Below are positions 30,484 through 37,883 of a stretch of DNA of 64,000 nucleotides, piece by piece. The position numbers and the translations under genes are program-made. Positions within the stretch are counted from its first letter, which is position 1, and each line of letters starts with the position of its first letter. Under the pieces are notes generated by a model. The model made no database searches and was not told the DNA's origin. It was given only the letters and a program-made list of their open reading frames with translations. Source of the stretch: Rudaea sp. (GTDB taxonomy: Bacteria; Pseudomonadota; Gammaproteobacteria; Xanthomonadales; Rhodanobacteraceae); assembly GCA_031291055.1 (NCBI GenBank), contig JARLJU010000067.1, positions 1 to 64,000 on the forward strand. Reading direction: 5' to 3'.

Positions 30484-31251
30484 CTACTTGCGCCGCCGTG
30501 CTTCGTATACTTTTGCATATTTGAGAAAAACGTAAAACGCGCCGGTGGCCGCGCTGATGAACCCGGCCCAGCCATTGAGGAAGTAACGCTTGACGAAATA
30601 TTGGCGCAGGAAGAATACCGGCGGATACAGCAGCATGCGCACACCGAGAAAGCGCTGGCGCCGGCGCAATTTGTCGGCGACCAGTCCGCTGGAATAGGCG
30701 TTGATCTTGTCTACCTTGGTGCGGATGTCAGGCTCGCCGTAGTGCAGCAGCACGGCACCGCGCAGGGTGCGCACCGGACCGTCCGTTTCCGGCGCCGCGT
30801 GCACGGGTACCGCGTTCATGCGCGTGCGGCGGCGGTCGAACAGGCGCAGATGCGCATTCGTCCACGACAGCGGATGCTGGAAAGCCCAGAACATCTGCTC
30901 GCGTCGCGGCAGGCGAAAGCCGGCGACATGCGACTTTTCCGTGCCGACACATTGCAGCGCCCGCTCAATCACCGGCCTCGCGGCAACCGTGACTTCCTCG
31001 TCGGCGTCGAGCAGCAGCACCCAGGCGTGCGCGGCCTTGTCGATCGCCGACTGCTTTTGCGCGGCGTAACCCTTGAACGGCTCGCTGAAAATGCGTGATT
31101 TATACTTTGCCGCAATTTCCACCGTCGCATCGCGGCTGCCGGAATCGAGCACGACGATGTCGTCGGCAAACGCCGCGCTGGCAAGGCAGCGTTCCAGGGT
31201 GGCAGCATTGTCCAGTGTGGTGACGACGACGGAGAGCATTTCACGCGCCAT
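30484..31251 (-). CDS. Family 2 glycosyltransferase, LPS core type (WaaE/KdtX-like)
   Basis: A 255-residue GT-A glycosyltransferase at the cytoplasmic face of the inner membrane. It starts LSVVVTTLDNAATLERCLASAAFADDIVVLDSGSRDATVEIA, the nucleotide-sugar fold. DADEEV near residue 82 is the metal-binding DxD-type motif. KGYAAQKQSAIDKAAHAWVLLLDADEE and the C-terminal FFLRQYFVKRYFLNGWAGFISA are typical of LPS core transferases. Its start overlaps the end of the O-antigen ligase gene by 11 bases; an internal ATG at 31239 would remove the overlap. It is convergent with the DUF3999 gene over 33 bases. Two TATACTTT motifs lie inside it. The sugar transferred is not known. Confidence 0.87.
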   Translation of the reverse strand: MAREMLSVVVTTLDNAATLERCLASAAFADDIVVLDSGSRDATVEIAAKYKSRIFSEPFKGYAAQKQSAIDKAAHAWVLLLDADEEVTVAARPVIERALQCVGTEKSHVAGFRLPRREQMFWAFQHPLSWTNAHLRLFDRRRTRMNAVPVHAAPETDGPVRTLRGAVLLHYGEPDIRTKVDKINAYSSGLVADKLRRRQRFLGVRMLLYPPVFFLRQYFVKRYFLNGWAGFISAATGAFYVFLKYAKVYEARRRK

Positions 31252-32488
31252 CTTCGCGCTCCACGGCGAACGCCGCGCAATACAGCGCCAGCAACCACCA
31301 GAACAGCAGCCCCCACCATGCCGAGTAGAACGCCAGGTGCGTATTCAGCGGAAAGCACATCGCGGCAAGGGCCAGCCCAGGAGCCAGGGCGCGCTCGCGG
31401 GTCGCAACGTTTGCGCGCCGCCACGCGCGAATGGCCAGGAACGCTCCGGCGAGCCAGAACAGCAACCCGATGATTCCGGTCTCAGTCAGCACTTCCAAGG
31501 CGATCTGATGCGCATGCGCGGCGCCTTCGCCGGTTTCCGTATCGACGAAGGCGTCGCCGGGTTGCGCGAACGCGGCATAGGCATAGCGGAAGCCGCGCAC
31601 ACCGACGCCGGTGACAGGATGTGCCGCAGCCATGTGCAAGGCCGTGTTCCAGATGCGCACGCGCCCGGCGCCTGCCTCATCCAGCGCCTGCTGCGAACCC
31701 TGCAGCGCGAGGAGGCTGCGCTGCACGCGCGCGGCGAACGCACTGGAATCATGCAAGGCGACGATGGCTGCCGCAGCAACCAGGCAGGCAGCCGCCGCAC
31801 TCCAGGCGGCAAAACGCAGGGGCCGGCGTGTTTCCTGCCACAAGAATGCCAGGCCAACCAGGCCATACATCAGCCACGCGGCGCGCGAGCCGGCGAGCAG
31901 GATCGGCATCAGCAGAAACACGAATGCGACGACGAGACCGCGCCAGCCGAAGCGCGCGCGTGCCGCCGCCAGCACGAACGGCGACAGCACGGCCAGCACC
32001 GGGCCGAGTTTCAGGTTGCCTGCACCGAAAATGCCGGATAGGCGCCCGGCATCCGCAGCGCCGGCCAGACTGTAGCCGGTGAAGATCTGCACCCATGCGT
32101 CGAGCACCCAGAGCACGACGATCATGGCGACGGCCGCGGTGATGCGCAGCCACAGTGTCGCATCGCGCAGGCTCAGGCTGGCGAAGAGTAAAAAAGGAAA
32201 AAAGCGCAAAAGTACAGCAACCGTACTCCAGGATTTCTCGGCGGCAACCGCGCCCGGAGCCGAGATCAATGCCGGCAACCAGTAGCAGGCGAACAGCGCA
32301 GCGCCCAGACGCACGCCCCGATTGCTCCACAGTGTTGCGCGCCCGCGCCAGGCAAAGACGAGTCCGGCAACCGCGCCGGTCGCGATTGGCGCCTCGGCGC
32401 TGCGCCCGATCGGGAGCAGTACGAGCACGAGCAGCAGGATGATCGCGGGCCAAATCGCGCGCGCGGATATGTCTAAAGTGGGGACCAC
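31241..32488 (-). CDS. O-antigen ligase family protein
   Basis: A polytopic membrane protein that would join O-chain or another polymer to lipid A-core on the periplasmic side. About 11 hydrophobic segments are visible. The large periplasmic loop contains RVRIWNTALHMAAAHPVTGVGVRGFRYAYA, whose WNTALHMAAAHPVTGVG run is the Wzy_C-type motif. AHQIALEVLTETGIIGLLFWL follows, with the His used by WaaL. The frame is open to an ATG at 32599. However, the first 37 codons then come from a repeat-like intergenic sequence, so a GTG at 32488 (before VPTLDISARAIWPA) is preferred, giving 415 residues. No clear ribosome-binding site is seen for either start. It lies between two glycosyltransferase genes in one minus-strand run. 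Confidence 0.82.
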   Translation of the reverse strand: MVPTLDISARAIWPAIILLLVLVLLPIGRSAEAPIATGAVAGLVFAWRGRATLWSNRGVRLGAALFACYWLPALISAPGAVAAEKSWSTVAVLLRFFPFLLFASLSLRDATLWLRITAAVAMIVVLWVLDAWVQIFTGYSLAGAADAGRLSGIFGAGNLKLGPVLAVLSPFVLAAARARFGWRGLVVAFVFLLMPILLAGSRAAWLMYGLVGLAFLWQETRRPLRFAAWSAAAACLVAAAAIVALHDSSAFAARVQRSLLALQGSQQALDEAGAGRVRIWNTALHMAAAHPVTGVGVRGFRYAYAAFAQPGDAFVDTETGEGAAHAHQIALEVLTETGIIGLLFWLAGAFLAIRAWRRANVATRERALAPGLALAAMCFPLNTHLAFYSAWWGLLFWWLLALYCAAFAVEREDGA

Positions 32489-32576
32489 AGTTGTCGGTTG
32501 CCGGTTCTGGGTTGTCGGCCAAGCGTAAGGGCATTGGCTTGTTCCAACAACAGACAACCAACAGCCTGGAACCCCT
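32489..32576. repeat. Intergenic TTGTCGG/CCGACAA-type repeat element
   Basis: An 88-base gap with a composition unlike the flanking genes. TTGTCGGTTGCCGGTT and GGTTGTCGG stand at one side, and CAACAACAGACAACC at the other. Together they form an imperfect inverted repeat of roughly 30 bases around CAAGCGTAAGGGCATTGGCTT. Similar elements occur between genes in Xanthomonadales, as far as I recall. It occupies the place where the ligase's ribosome-binding site should be. Confidence 0.5.
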
Positions 32577-33692
32577 TCATCGTCCGGCCAGTTCCGCATA
32601 TACGGTCAGGGTCGTCGCCTGCATGTCGGCCAGCCGATAGCGGGTAAGCGGCGCAATGGCCGGCGCAACCCGGAGCAGTTCGGCGGCGCGCTCGGCCAGG
32701 CGGGTTGCGTCGCCCGGGGGCACGCGGCCTTCAGGGTACAATTCGGCCAGCAGCTCGCCGACACCGCCGTGAGCGTAGCCTACGACCGGCCGGCACAGCG
32801 CGAGCGCCTCGATCACCGTGCGTCCGAACGCTTCGGGTTGATTCGACAACTGCAGCATCAGGGTCGAGATGGCGTAGATTTCGCGCACATCGTTGCGCGG
32901 AACGCTGATCGCCACGCGATCGGCAACGCCGCGCTGCGCCGCCAGCGCCTCTAGTTCGGCGACATAGGCTTCGCGGCCCGGCTCGCGTGCACCGAGCAGG
33001 AGCAGGTGCGCGTCGAATCCGCGCGCAACGAGTTCGGCAAGCAACGCGATTGCGTCGTGATGCCCTTTCAAGCGCGTGCCCCGACCGGGCAGCGTCAGAA
33101 GCACGCCGCCCTCCAGTTGCGGAAAATCCATGAAGAAACCACGCCGCCAGGCGTCGTCCGGCTGGTAGCCGAACGGGAATTCCTCCGGATCCACGCCGCG
33201 CGGAATCACGGTCAGCCGGGTCGGATCGGTACGCGGATAATGGCGTAGTACGTAATCGCGCACGGTATTGGAAACACAGATCACGCGTTCGCCGCGCGTC
33301 AGGATCGAGCTGTACAGGCTCGGCGAATTGAGCCCGTGCACGGTCGTCACGAAATGCGGCCTGGGCGCGCGCACTCCACGCAGTGCGAAACGCGCCAGCC
33401 ACGCCGGCAGGCGCGAACGCGCATGCACGATATCGGGCCTGAGTTCGGCAAATAGCTTGCGCAAGGTCCGGATGTGACGCAGCGTCGCCGGCGATTTGCG
33501 GCCGATATCCAGAGTCACATGTTCGCTGCCCTGCGCGGTCAGCTTTTCCTCCAGCCTGCCGCCGCCGGAGACGACGATGGAACGATGGCCCGCCGCGACG
33601 AGCGCGCGCCCGATTTCGAGCACCGTGCGCTCCACGCCGCCAGCATTCAAGGCCGGCAGCAACTGCACGATGGTGAGGCGACGCGTGCTCAT
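32577..33692 (-). CDS. Family 4 glycosyltransferase (GT-B)
   Basis: A 371-residue retaining glycosyltransferase. The N-terminal domain begins VQLLPALNAGGVERTVLEIGRALVAAGH, whose GGVE motif is the acceptor-side glycine loop of GT4 enzymes. HGLNSPSLYSSIL and VIPRGVDPEEF lie in the middle. The donor-binding half has LLTLPGRGTRLKGH and QPEAFGRTVIEALALCRPVVGY, whose E-x7-E pattern matches the GT4 catalytic signature (first residue Glu of PEAFG). It probably acts in LPS core or O-chain assembly with the GT2 and ligase genes downstream. The substrate is unknown. The gene follows the small zinc-binding protein gene after six bases, suggesting one transcript. Confidence 0.9.
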   Translation of the reverse strand: MSTRRLTIVQLLPALNAGGVERTVLEIGRALVAAGHRSIVVSGGGRLEEKLTAQGSEHVTLDIGRKSPATLRHIRTLRKLFAELRPDIVHARSRLPAWLARFALRGVRAPRPHFVTTVHGLNSPSLYSSILTRGERVICVSNTVRDYVLRHYPRTDPTRLTVIPRGVDPEEFPFGYQPDDAWRRGFFMDFPQLEGGVLLTLPGRGTRLKGHHDAIALLAELVARGFDAHLLLLGAREPGREAYVAELEALAAQRGVADRVAISVPRNDVREIYAISTLMLQLSNQPEAFGRTVIEALALCRPVVGYAHGGVGELLAELYPEGRVPPGDATRLAERAAELLRVAPAIAPLTRYRLADMQATTLTVYAELAGR

Positions 33693-33698
33693 GTCGCC

Positions 33699-33920
33699 TC
33701 AGTCCTTGAGCGTATACTGTGCCCCGCAATACGGGCATTTGGCGCTGCCCGTCGCCTCGATCGGCAGATAGACTTTGGGATGCGAATTCCACAGGGTCAT
33801 GCCCGGCATCGGACACGACAGCGGCAGATCCGCGCGGGTGACCGTGTACTGATTTTCTGCATTCGCGGGAATCAGCCGGGCGGCGGGTGGATCGTGGCGG
33901 GAAGAGGCAGATTGGGACAT
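33699..33920 (-). CDS. Small zinc-binding CHCC-finger domain protein
   Basis: A 73-residue protein with the motif SCPMPGMTLWNSHPKVYLP followed by KCPYCGAQYTL. The Cys, His and CxxC residues match the zf-CHCC family, whose eukaryotic relative is the NDUFS6-type subunit of complex I. Bacterial members are small single-domain proteins of uncertain role. The start at 33920 (MSQSASSR) is a guess; 33941 and 33959 are open in the same frame. It stands six bases before the GT4 gene and may share its transcript. Confidence 0.82.
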   Translation of the reverse strand: MSQSASSRHDPPAARLIPANAENQYTVTRADLPLSCPMPGMTLWNSHPKVYLPIEATGSAKCPYCGAQYTLKD

Positions 33921-34107
33921 GGGATTGCGACCTGATGACATCGACGCGGCCGGGAGCAAAGGCCAGCGCTAAAGTCTAGCAAGTTACGCGCCATCATGCG
34001 CCGGGGGCGATGCAGGCCAATTCCGACAGGAGTTTCGGCCGCCCACCGTTCATTGGCCGAAGCGGGTAAGATTCGGCGTTGCTCAAGCCCTAGGGAGGGA
34101 ACGTATC

Positions 34108-35382
34108 GTGGATATCAACAAGCTGATTGCGCGCATCAAGAATATCCTGCTGGCACCGAAAACCGAATGGCCGGTGATTGCCGCCGAGCCCGACAGCGTT
34201 GCCGGATTGTATAAAAATTACATCATCTACGTCGCTGCGCTCACGCCGGTCGCGACCTTCATCGGCACCCTGCTCTTCGGCATCCATATTCCGTTGCTCG
34301 GCACGATCCATGTCGGCTTCGGCGCCTTGCTGGCGCAATTGATCCTGGGCTATGCCGTTTCACTGGGCGTTACCTTCCTGATGGCGCTGATCATCAATGC
34401 CCTGGCACCGAGCTTCGGCGGAACCGCCGACCAGGTACAGGCGCTCAAGGCGGCCGCCTACTCGTACACGGCGGCGTGGGTGGTGGGTGTGTTGAACATC
34501 CTGCCGGGCCTCGGCGCCCTCGTATTCCTGCTGGTGATTGCGGCGGCGATCTACGGCATCTACCTGCTTTTCCTTGGGCTGCAGCAGACGATGAAGAGCC
34601 CGGCGGATCGCGCCGGCGGCTATACCGCCGTCGTGGTCATCGTGGGCATTGTCGTCGGCTGGGTGTTCGCGCTGGTCGTTGGCATCGCCAGCGGCGTATC
34701 CGGCTATACCAGCGGGGCGATGCACGGTGACCCGTTCGGCTCCTCGTCGGGCTTCACCCCGGATCGCGGCTCCGCGCTGGGTGCCCTGGCGGCGATTGGC
34801 CAGAAGGCTGGGGAAGCAAGCAAGAAGATGGACGAGGCGCAGAAATCCGGCGACGCCAACGCGCAAGCCGCGGCCGCGACGCAGATGCTCGGCGCCGTGC
34901 TTGGTGGGGGCGATCAGGTCGAGGCGCTGACCCCGGAAGCGCTCAAGGCATTCCTCCCCGAGACGCTCGGCGGCATGCCGCGTGTCAGTTACGAAGCCGC
35001 GCGCAATGCACCGATCGGCATCCAGGTAAGCAACGCCAAGGCGACCTATCGCGGTCCGCAAGGCGGACCGGAGTTGCGCGTGGAAGTCACCGATACCGGT
35101 GGCGCCAAAGGCTTCATGGCCCTCGCCGGTTTCGCCGGAATCGAGGAAGACAAGCAAAGCGACAGCGGCTACGAAAAAACCTACCACCAGGACGGCCGCA
35201 TGATCCACGAGCAGTGGAACAACGGCGGCAGCGGTGAATACACCATCGTGCTGGGCGACCGTTTCCTGGTGGCCGTCCACGGTTCGGGCGTCGCCAATAT
35301 CGACGCGCTGAAGGCGGCGATCGGCGCTGTCAATCTTGCCGGTCTGGAAGCCCTGAAGAATCAGGGCGTGAAAAAAGGCTGA
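34108..35382 (+). CDS. Yip1-family membrane protein with a soluble C-terminal domain
   Basis: A 424-residue protein read from a GTG start, with GGGAGGGA 7-14 bases upstream. Residues about 1-215 are a Yip1 domain: DINKLIARIKNILLAPKTEWPVI is the conserved amphipathic entry, followed by five hydrophobic segments. The remaining 200 residues are soluble, Ala/Gly-rich at first (KAGEASKKMDEAQKSGDANAQ) and then beta-rich. They contain LPETLGGMPRVSYEAAR, and the last part resembles periplasmic or cytoplasmic domains found alone in other bacterial proteins. The role of bacterial Yip1 proteins is not established. It stands alone on its strand and converges on yceI over a perfect 16-bp hairpin. Confidence 0.82.
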   Translation: MDINKLIARIKNILLAPKTEWPVIAAEPDSVAGLYKNYIIYVAALTPVATFIGTLLFGIHIPLLGTIHVGFGALLAQLILGYAVSLGVTFLMALIINALAPSFGGTADQVQALKAAAYSYTAAWVVGVLNILPGLGALVFLLVIAAAIYGIYLLFLGLQQTMKSPADRAGGYTAVVVIVGIVVGWVFALVVGIASGVSGYTSGAMHGDPFGSSSGFTPDRGSALGALAAIGQKAGEASKKMDEAQKSGDANAQAAAATQMLGAVLGGGDQVEALTPEALKAFLPETLGGMPRVSYEAARNAPIGIQVSNAKATYRGPQGGPELRVEVTDTGGAKGFMALAGFAGIEEDKQSDSGYEKTYHQDGRMIHEQWNNGGSGEYTIVLGDRFLVAVHGSGVANIDALKAAIGAVNLAGLEALKNQGVKKG

Positions 35383-35401
35383 GCCGGACTGACGCGAGCC
35401 G

Positions 35402-35439
35402 CGCTGATCGCGCCGGCAGGATAGCCGGCGCGATCAGCG
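35402..35439. terminator. Perfect 16-bp hairpin between convergent genes
   Basis: 35402-35417 pairs completely with 35424-35439 around a six-base loop (AGGATA). It lies 20 bases after the Yip1 gene stop and about 70 bases after the convergent yceI stop. No T-run follows in either direction. It could stop both transcripts or protect their ends. Confidence 0.55.
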
Positions 35440-35507
35440 GATCTGGCCGGGCAAGCGACAAGGATGTCGCGAGTAGTCGCAGCTCGCGCCGGCGGACGCC
35501 CTCTCGA

Positions 35508-36083
35508 TTATTTCGCCAGGTGCGAATCCAGAGTGATGTGCACGTGGATGTCGTCGCTGACGTTCGGCACATATTTGTCGACGCCGAACTCCGAACGCTT
35601 GATCGTCACGTCTGCCTCGAAACCGGCTGACTGGGATTTCATCATCGGATTCTCACCGATCTTGTTGACCTTTGCGTCGAACGAAACCGGTTTGGTCACG
35701 CCATGGACACTAAGGTCACCGGTGATCCTGAGCGATTCGGCACCGGTCTTTTCCACCTTGGTGCTCTTGAACGTGATGTCCGGGTACTTGGCCGCATCGA
35801 AAAAATCCGGCGTCTTCAGATGCTCGTCGAGTTTTTCCACACCCGTATGCAGACCGGCGAGCGGCAGGGTGACGCTGACCGAAGACTTGGCCAGATCGGC
35901 CGCATCCAGATTGAGTTCGCCCTTGATCTGTTCGAGCGTTGCGCTGGGATTGGAGAACCCGAAGTGATTCCAGGTGAACCTGACCTGGGTATGGCCGGGA
36001 TCGATATCGTACTTCTGCGTCGCGGCAAGCGCGGGCAGACTGGCGGCGGCGAGCAGGGATGACAAAAGAATGCGACGCAACAT
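35508..36083 (-). CDS. YceI-family periplasmic lipid-binding protein
   Basis: A 191-residue secreted protein. The signal peptide (about residues 1-21, SSLLAAASLPALA-AT) is followed by the YceI start QKYDIDPGHTQVRFTWNHFGFSNPSATL. Beta strands run through KTPDFFDAAKYPDITFKSTKVEKTG and NPMMKSQSAGFEADVTIKRSEFGVDKYVPNVSDDIHVHITLDSHL. The family forms a lipocalin-like barrel that binds isoprenoid or other lipids, and some members are induced by alkaline pH or osmotic stress. It stands 21 bases downstream of the nitroreductase gene, so they may be cotranscribed. There is no hint of which lipid it binds. Confidence 0.93.
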   Translation of the reverse strand: MLRRILLSSLLAAASLPALAATQKYDIDPGHTQVRFTWNHFGFSNPSATLEQIKGELNLDAADLAKSSVSVTLPLAGLHTGVEKLDEHLKTPDFFDAAKYPDITFKSTKVEKTGAESLRITGDLSVHGVTKPVSFDAKVNKIGENPMMKSQSAGFEADVTIKRSEFGVDKYVPNVSDDIHVHITLDSHLAK

Positions 36084-36104
36084 GACTGTTCTCCTTGTGG
36101 ACGT

Positions 36105-36710
36105 TCAAACGATGCGGCACGCCTCGTCGAAGGCGTAACGCTCCTCGCGCTGACGGATGACGGCCGGATTGCCGTACCCGATATTGATCAGAAAGTTGGA
36201 TTTGACGGCGCTGCCGGCAAAAAACAAGTCATCGACGAGCGAATTGTCAAAACCGGACATCGGTCCGCAATCCAGGCCCAATGCGCGCGCAGCGATGATC
36301 AGGTAGGCACCTTGCAGTGAAGCGTTGCGAAACGCCGTGGCAGCGATCACGTCGGGCCTGCCCTCAAACCAGCTTCTGGCTTCCGGCGATTCCTTGTACA
36401 ACCGCGGCAGCGCTTCGTGGAAGGCGTGATCATTGCCGACGACGGCCGTGACCGGCGCCGCCATCGTCTGCGCGACGTTGTCGGCGCTCAACGCGGGCCT
36501 GAGCTTTGCCTTGGCCTCGGCGGACCGGACGAACACGATGCGTGCGGGCGAGGAATTGGCACTGGTAGGCCCCAGTTTGGCCAGGTCATAGATGGCGCGC
36601 AGCTGATCGTCGCTGACCGCCTTGGGCAGCCAGGCGTCGGCCGAGCGCCGATAGGTGCGCGCCGTGCGGAAAATCTGGTCGAGCGCGGCATCGGATAGTG
36701 GGGAATGCAT
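36105..36710 (-). CDS. Nitroreductase family protein, malonic semialdehyde reductase (RutE) type
   Basis: A 201-residue FMN-dependent reductase. Family runs are [43 protein letters not shown] (FMN-binding N-terminus), then [62 protein letters not shown] and [10 protein letters not shown]. The SGFDN and NIGYG motifs are typical of the RutE/YdfG-partner group that reduces malonic semialdehyde to 3-hydroxypropionate in uracil breakdown. No other rut gene is in the window, so the true substrate may differ. The gene is divergent from the ELM1-like gene and followed closely by yceI. Confidence 0.87.
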   Translation of the reverse strand: MHSPLSDAALDQIFRTARTYRRSADAWLPKAVSDDQLRAIYDLAKLGPTSANSSPARIVFVRSAEAKAKLRPALSADNVAQTMAAPVTAVVGNDHAFHEALPRLYKESPEARSWFEGRPDVIAATAFRNASLQGAYLIIAARALGLDCGPMSGFDNSLVDDLFFAGSAVKSNFLINIGYGNPAVIRQREERYAFDEACRIV

Positions 36711-36848
36711 GGACGGGAAATCTCCGGAATTTCGACGGCAGTGGACTGCGGCGGGGGTGGGACTGCCAGGGGAACAGTAACGGCAGACACGGCAATTCTG
36801 CCAGTATAGCGACCGCCATCACGACCCGTAGCTTACGTCGAAAAAATC

Positions 36849-37883
36849 GTGACTCAACCGATCCCGCCACCGACTCCCAGCGCCCACACCCGCGCGCCGG
36901 ACAGCGCCCACGCGTGGGCCATCAGCGATGGAACCGCGGGCAACGAGCGTCAAGCGCTGGCCCTGGCCGGAGCGATGGGGTTGGCGACAAGCGTGCATCG
37001 CATTGCGCTGCACGCGCCGTGGCGCTGGTTTGCGCCGCGCCTGACCGCCGCTATCCAGCTGGGTATGCCCTCCGCGCAACGCGGCTTGTTGGCGCCGCCC
37101 TGGCCAGAGTTCGCAATCGGCTGCGGACGCCAGGCGGCGCTGATCACGCGCGCGTTACGCGTCCTGAGTGGAGGCGCAACGTTCACCGTGCAGATCCTCG
37201 ATCCGCGCGTCGATCCGGCGCAGTTCGATCTGCTGGTCGCGCCGCGCCACGACAACCTGGAGGGCAGCAATGTGATCCGCACGCTCGGCGCGCTCAACCC
37301 GGTCGATGCCGCCTGGCTGTCCACGGCTGCGCTGGAGTTTTCCACTTTGCAACAATTGCCGCAGCCGCGCACAGCCTTGCTGGTCGGCGGTCCGCACCGC
37401 GAGTTGCTGCTCGATGCCGACTGGTTCGATGGTCTGATCGCGCAACTTGAGGCGTTGCTGGGACGCGACGGCGGCAGCCTGATGATCACGCTGTCGCGGC
37501 GCACGCCCACGGCGTGGGCGGAGCGTCTGCGCGGCGCATTCCATAGCGGCTGCGCTTACTTCTGGGGCAGCGCGCGGGACGGCGCCAACCCGTATGCGGG
37601 CTATCTTGCGCACGCCGATCGCATTGTGGTCACGCCCGATTCGGTCAACATGCTCTCGGAGGCCTGTGCGACCGGCAAGCCGGTCATGACATGGCTGCCG
37701 CATCCCGCGCGCGGCAAACTCGCCGCGTTCCATGCGGCCCTGCGCGCACAGGGTCTGCTGCACGGTCTGGGCGAGGCGGATCCGGCAATGGCATCGACAA
37801 CCTCGTTGCGCGAGGCGCCAGCCGTGGCGGATGAAGTATGGCAGCGATATCGCGCGCGCCGGGCGCAATCGCCACCGGGCTAA
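36849..37883 (+). CDS. Mitochondrial fission ELM1-like protein
   Basis: A 344-residue protein with a GTG start and no clear ribosome-binding site. It carries the family pattern HAWAISDGTAGNERQALALAGAMG near the N-terminus and GGPHRELLLDADWFDGLIAQ in the middle. SRRTPTAWAERLR and HADRIVVTPDSVNMLSEACATGKPV follow in the C-terminal half; the last resembles the donor-binding half of GT-B glycosyltransferases. In bacteria these proteins are often near LPS genes and are thought to be glycosyltransferases. That is an inference from fold, not from experiment. The last four bases of the gene overlap the end of glnE on the other strand. Confidence 0.85.
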   Translation: MTQPIPPPTPSAHTRAPDSAHAWAISDGTAGNERQALALAGAMGLATSVHRIALHAPWRWFAPRLTAAIQLGMPSAQRGLLAPPWPEFAIGCGRQAALITRALRVLSGGATFTVQILDPRVDPAQFDLLVAPRHDNLEGSNVIRTLGALNPVDAAWLSTAALEFSTLQQLPQPRTALLVGGPHRELLLDADWFDGLIAQLEALLGRDGGSLMITLSRRTPTAWAERLRGAFHSGCAYFWGSARDGANPYAGYLAHADRIVVTPDSVNMLSEACATGKPVMTWLPHPARGKLAAFHAALRAQGLLHGLGEADPAMASTTSLREAPAVADEVWQRYRARRAQSPPG

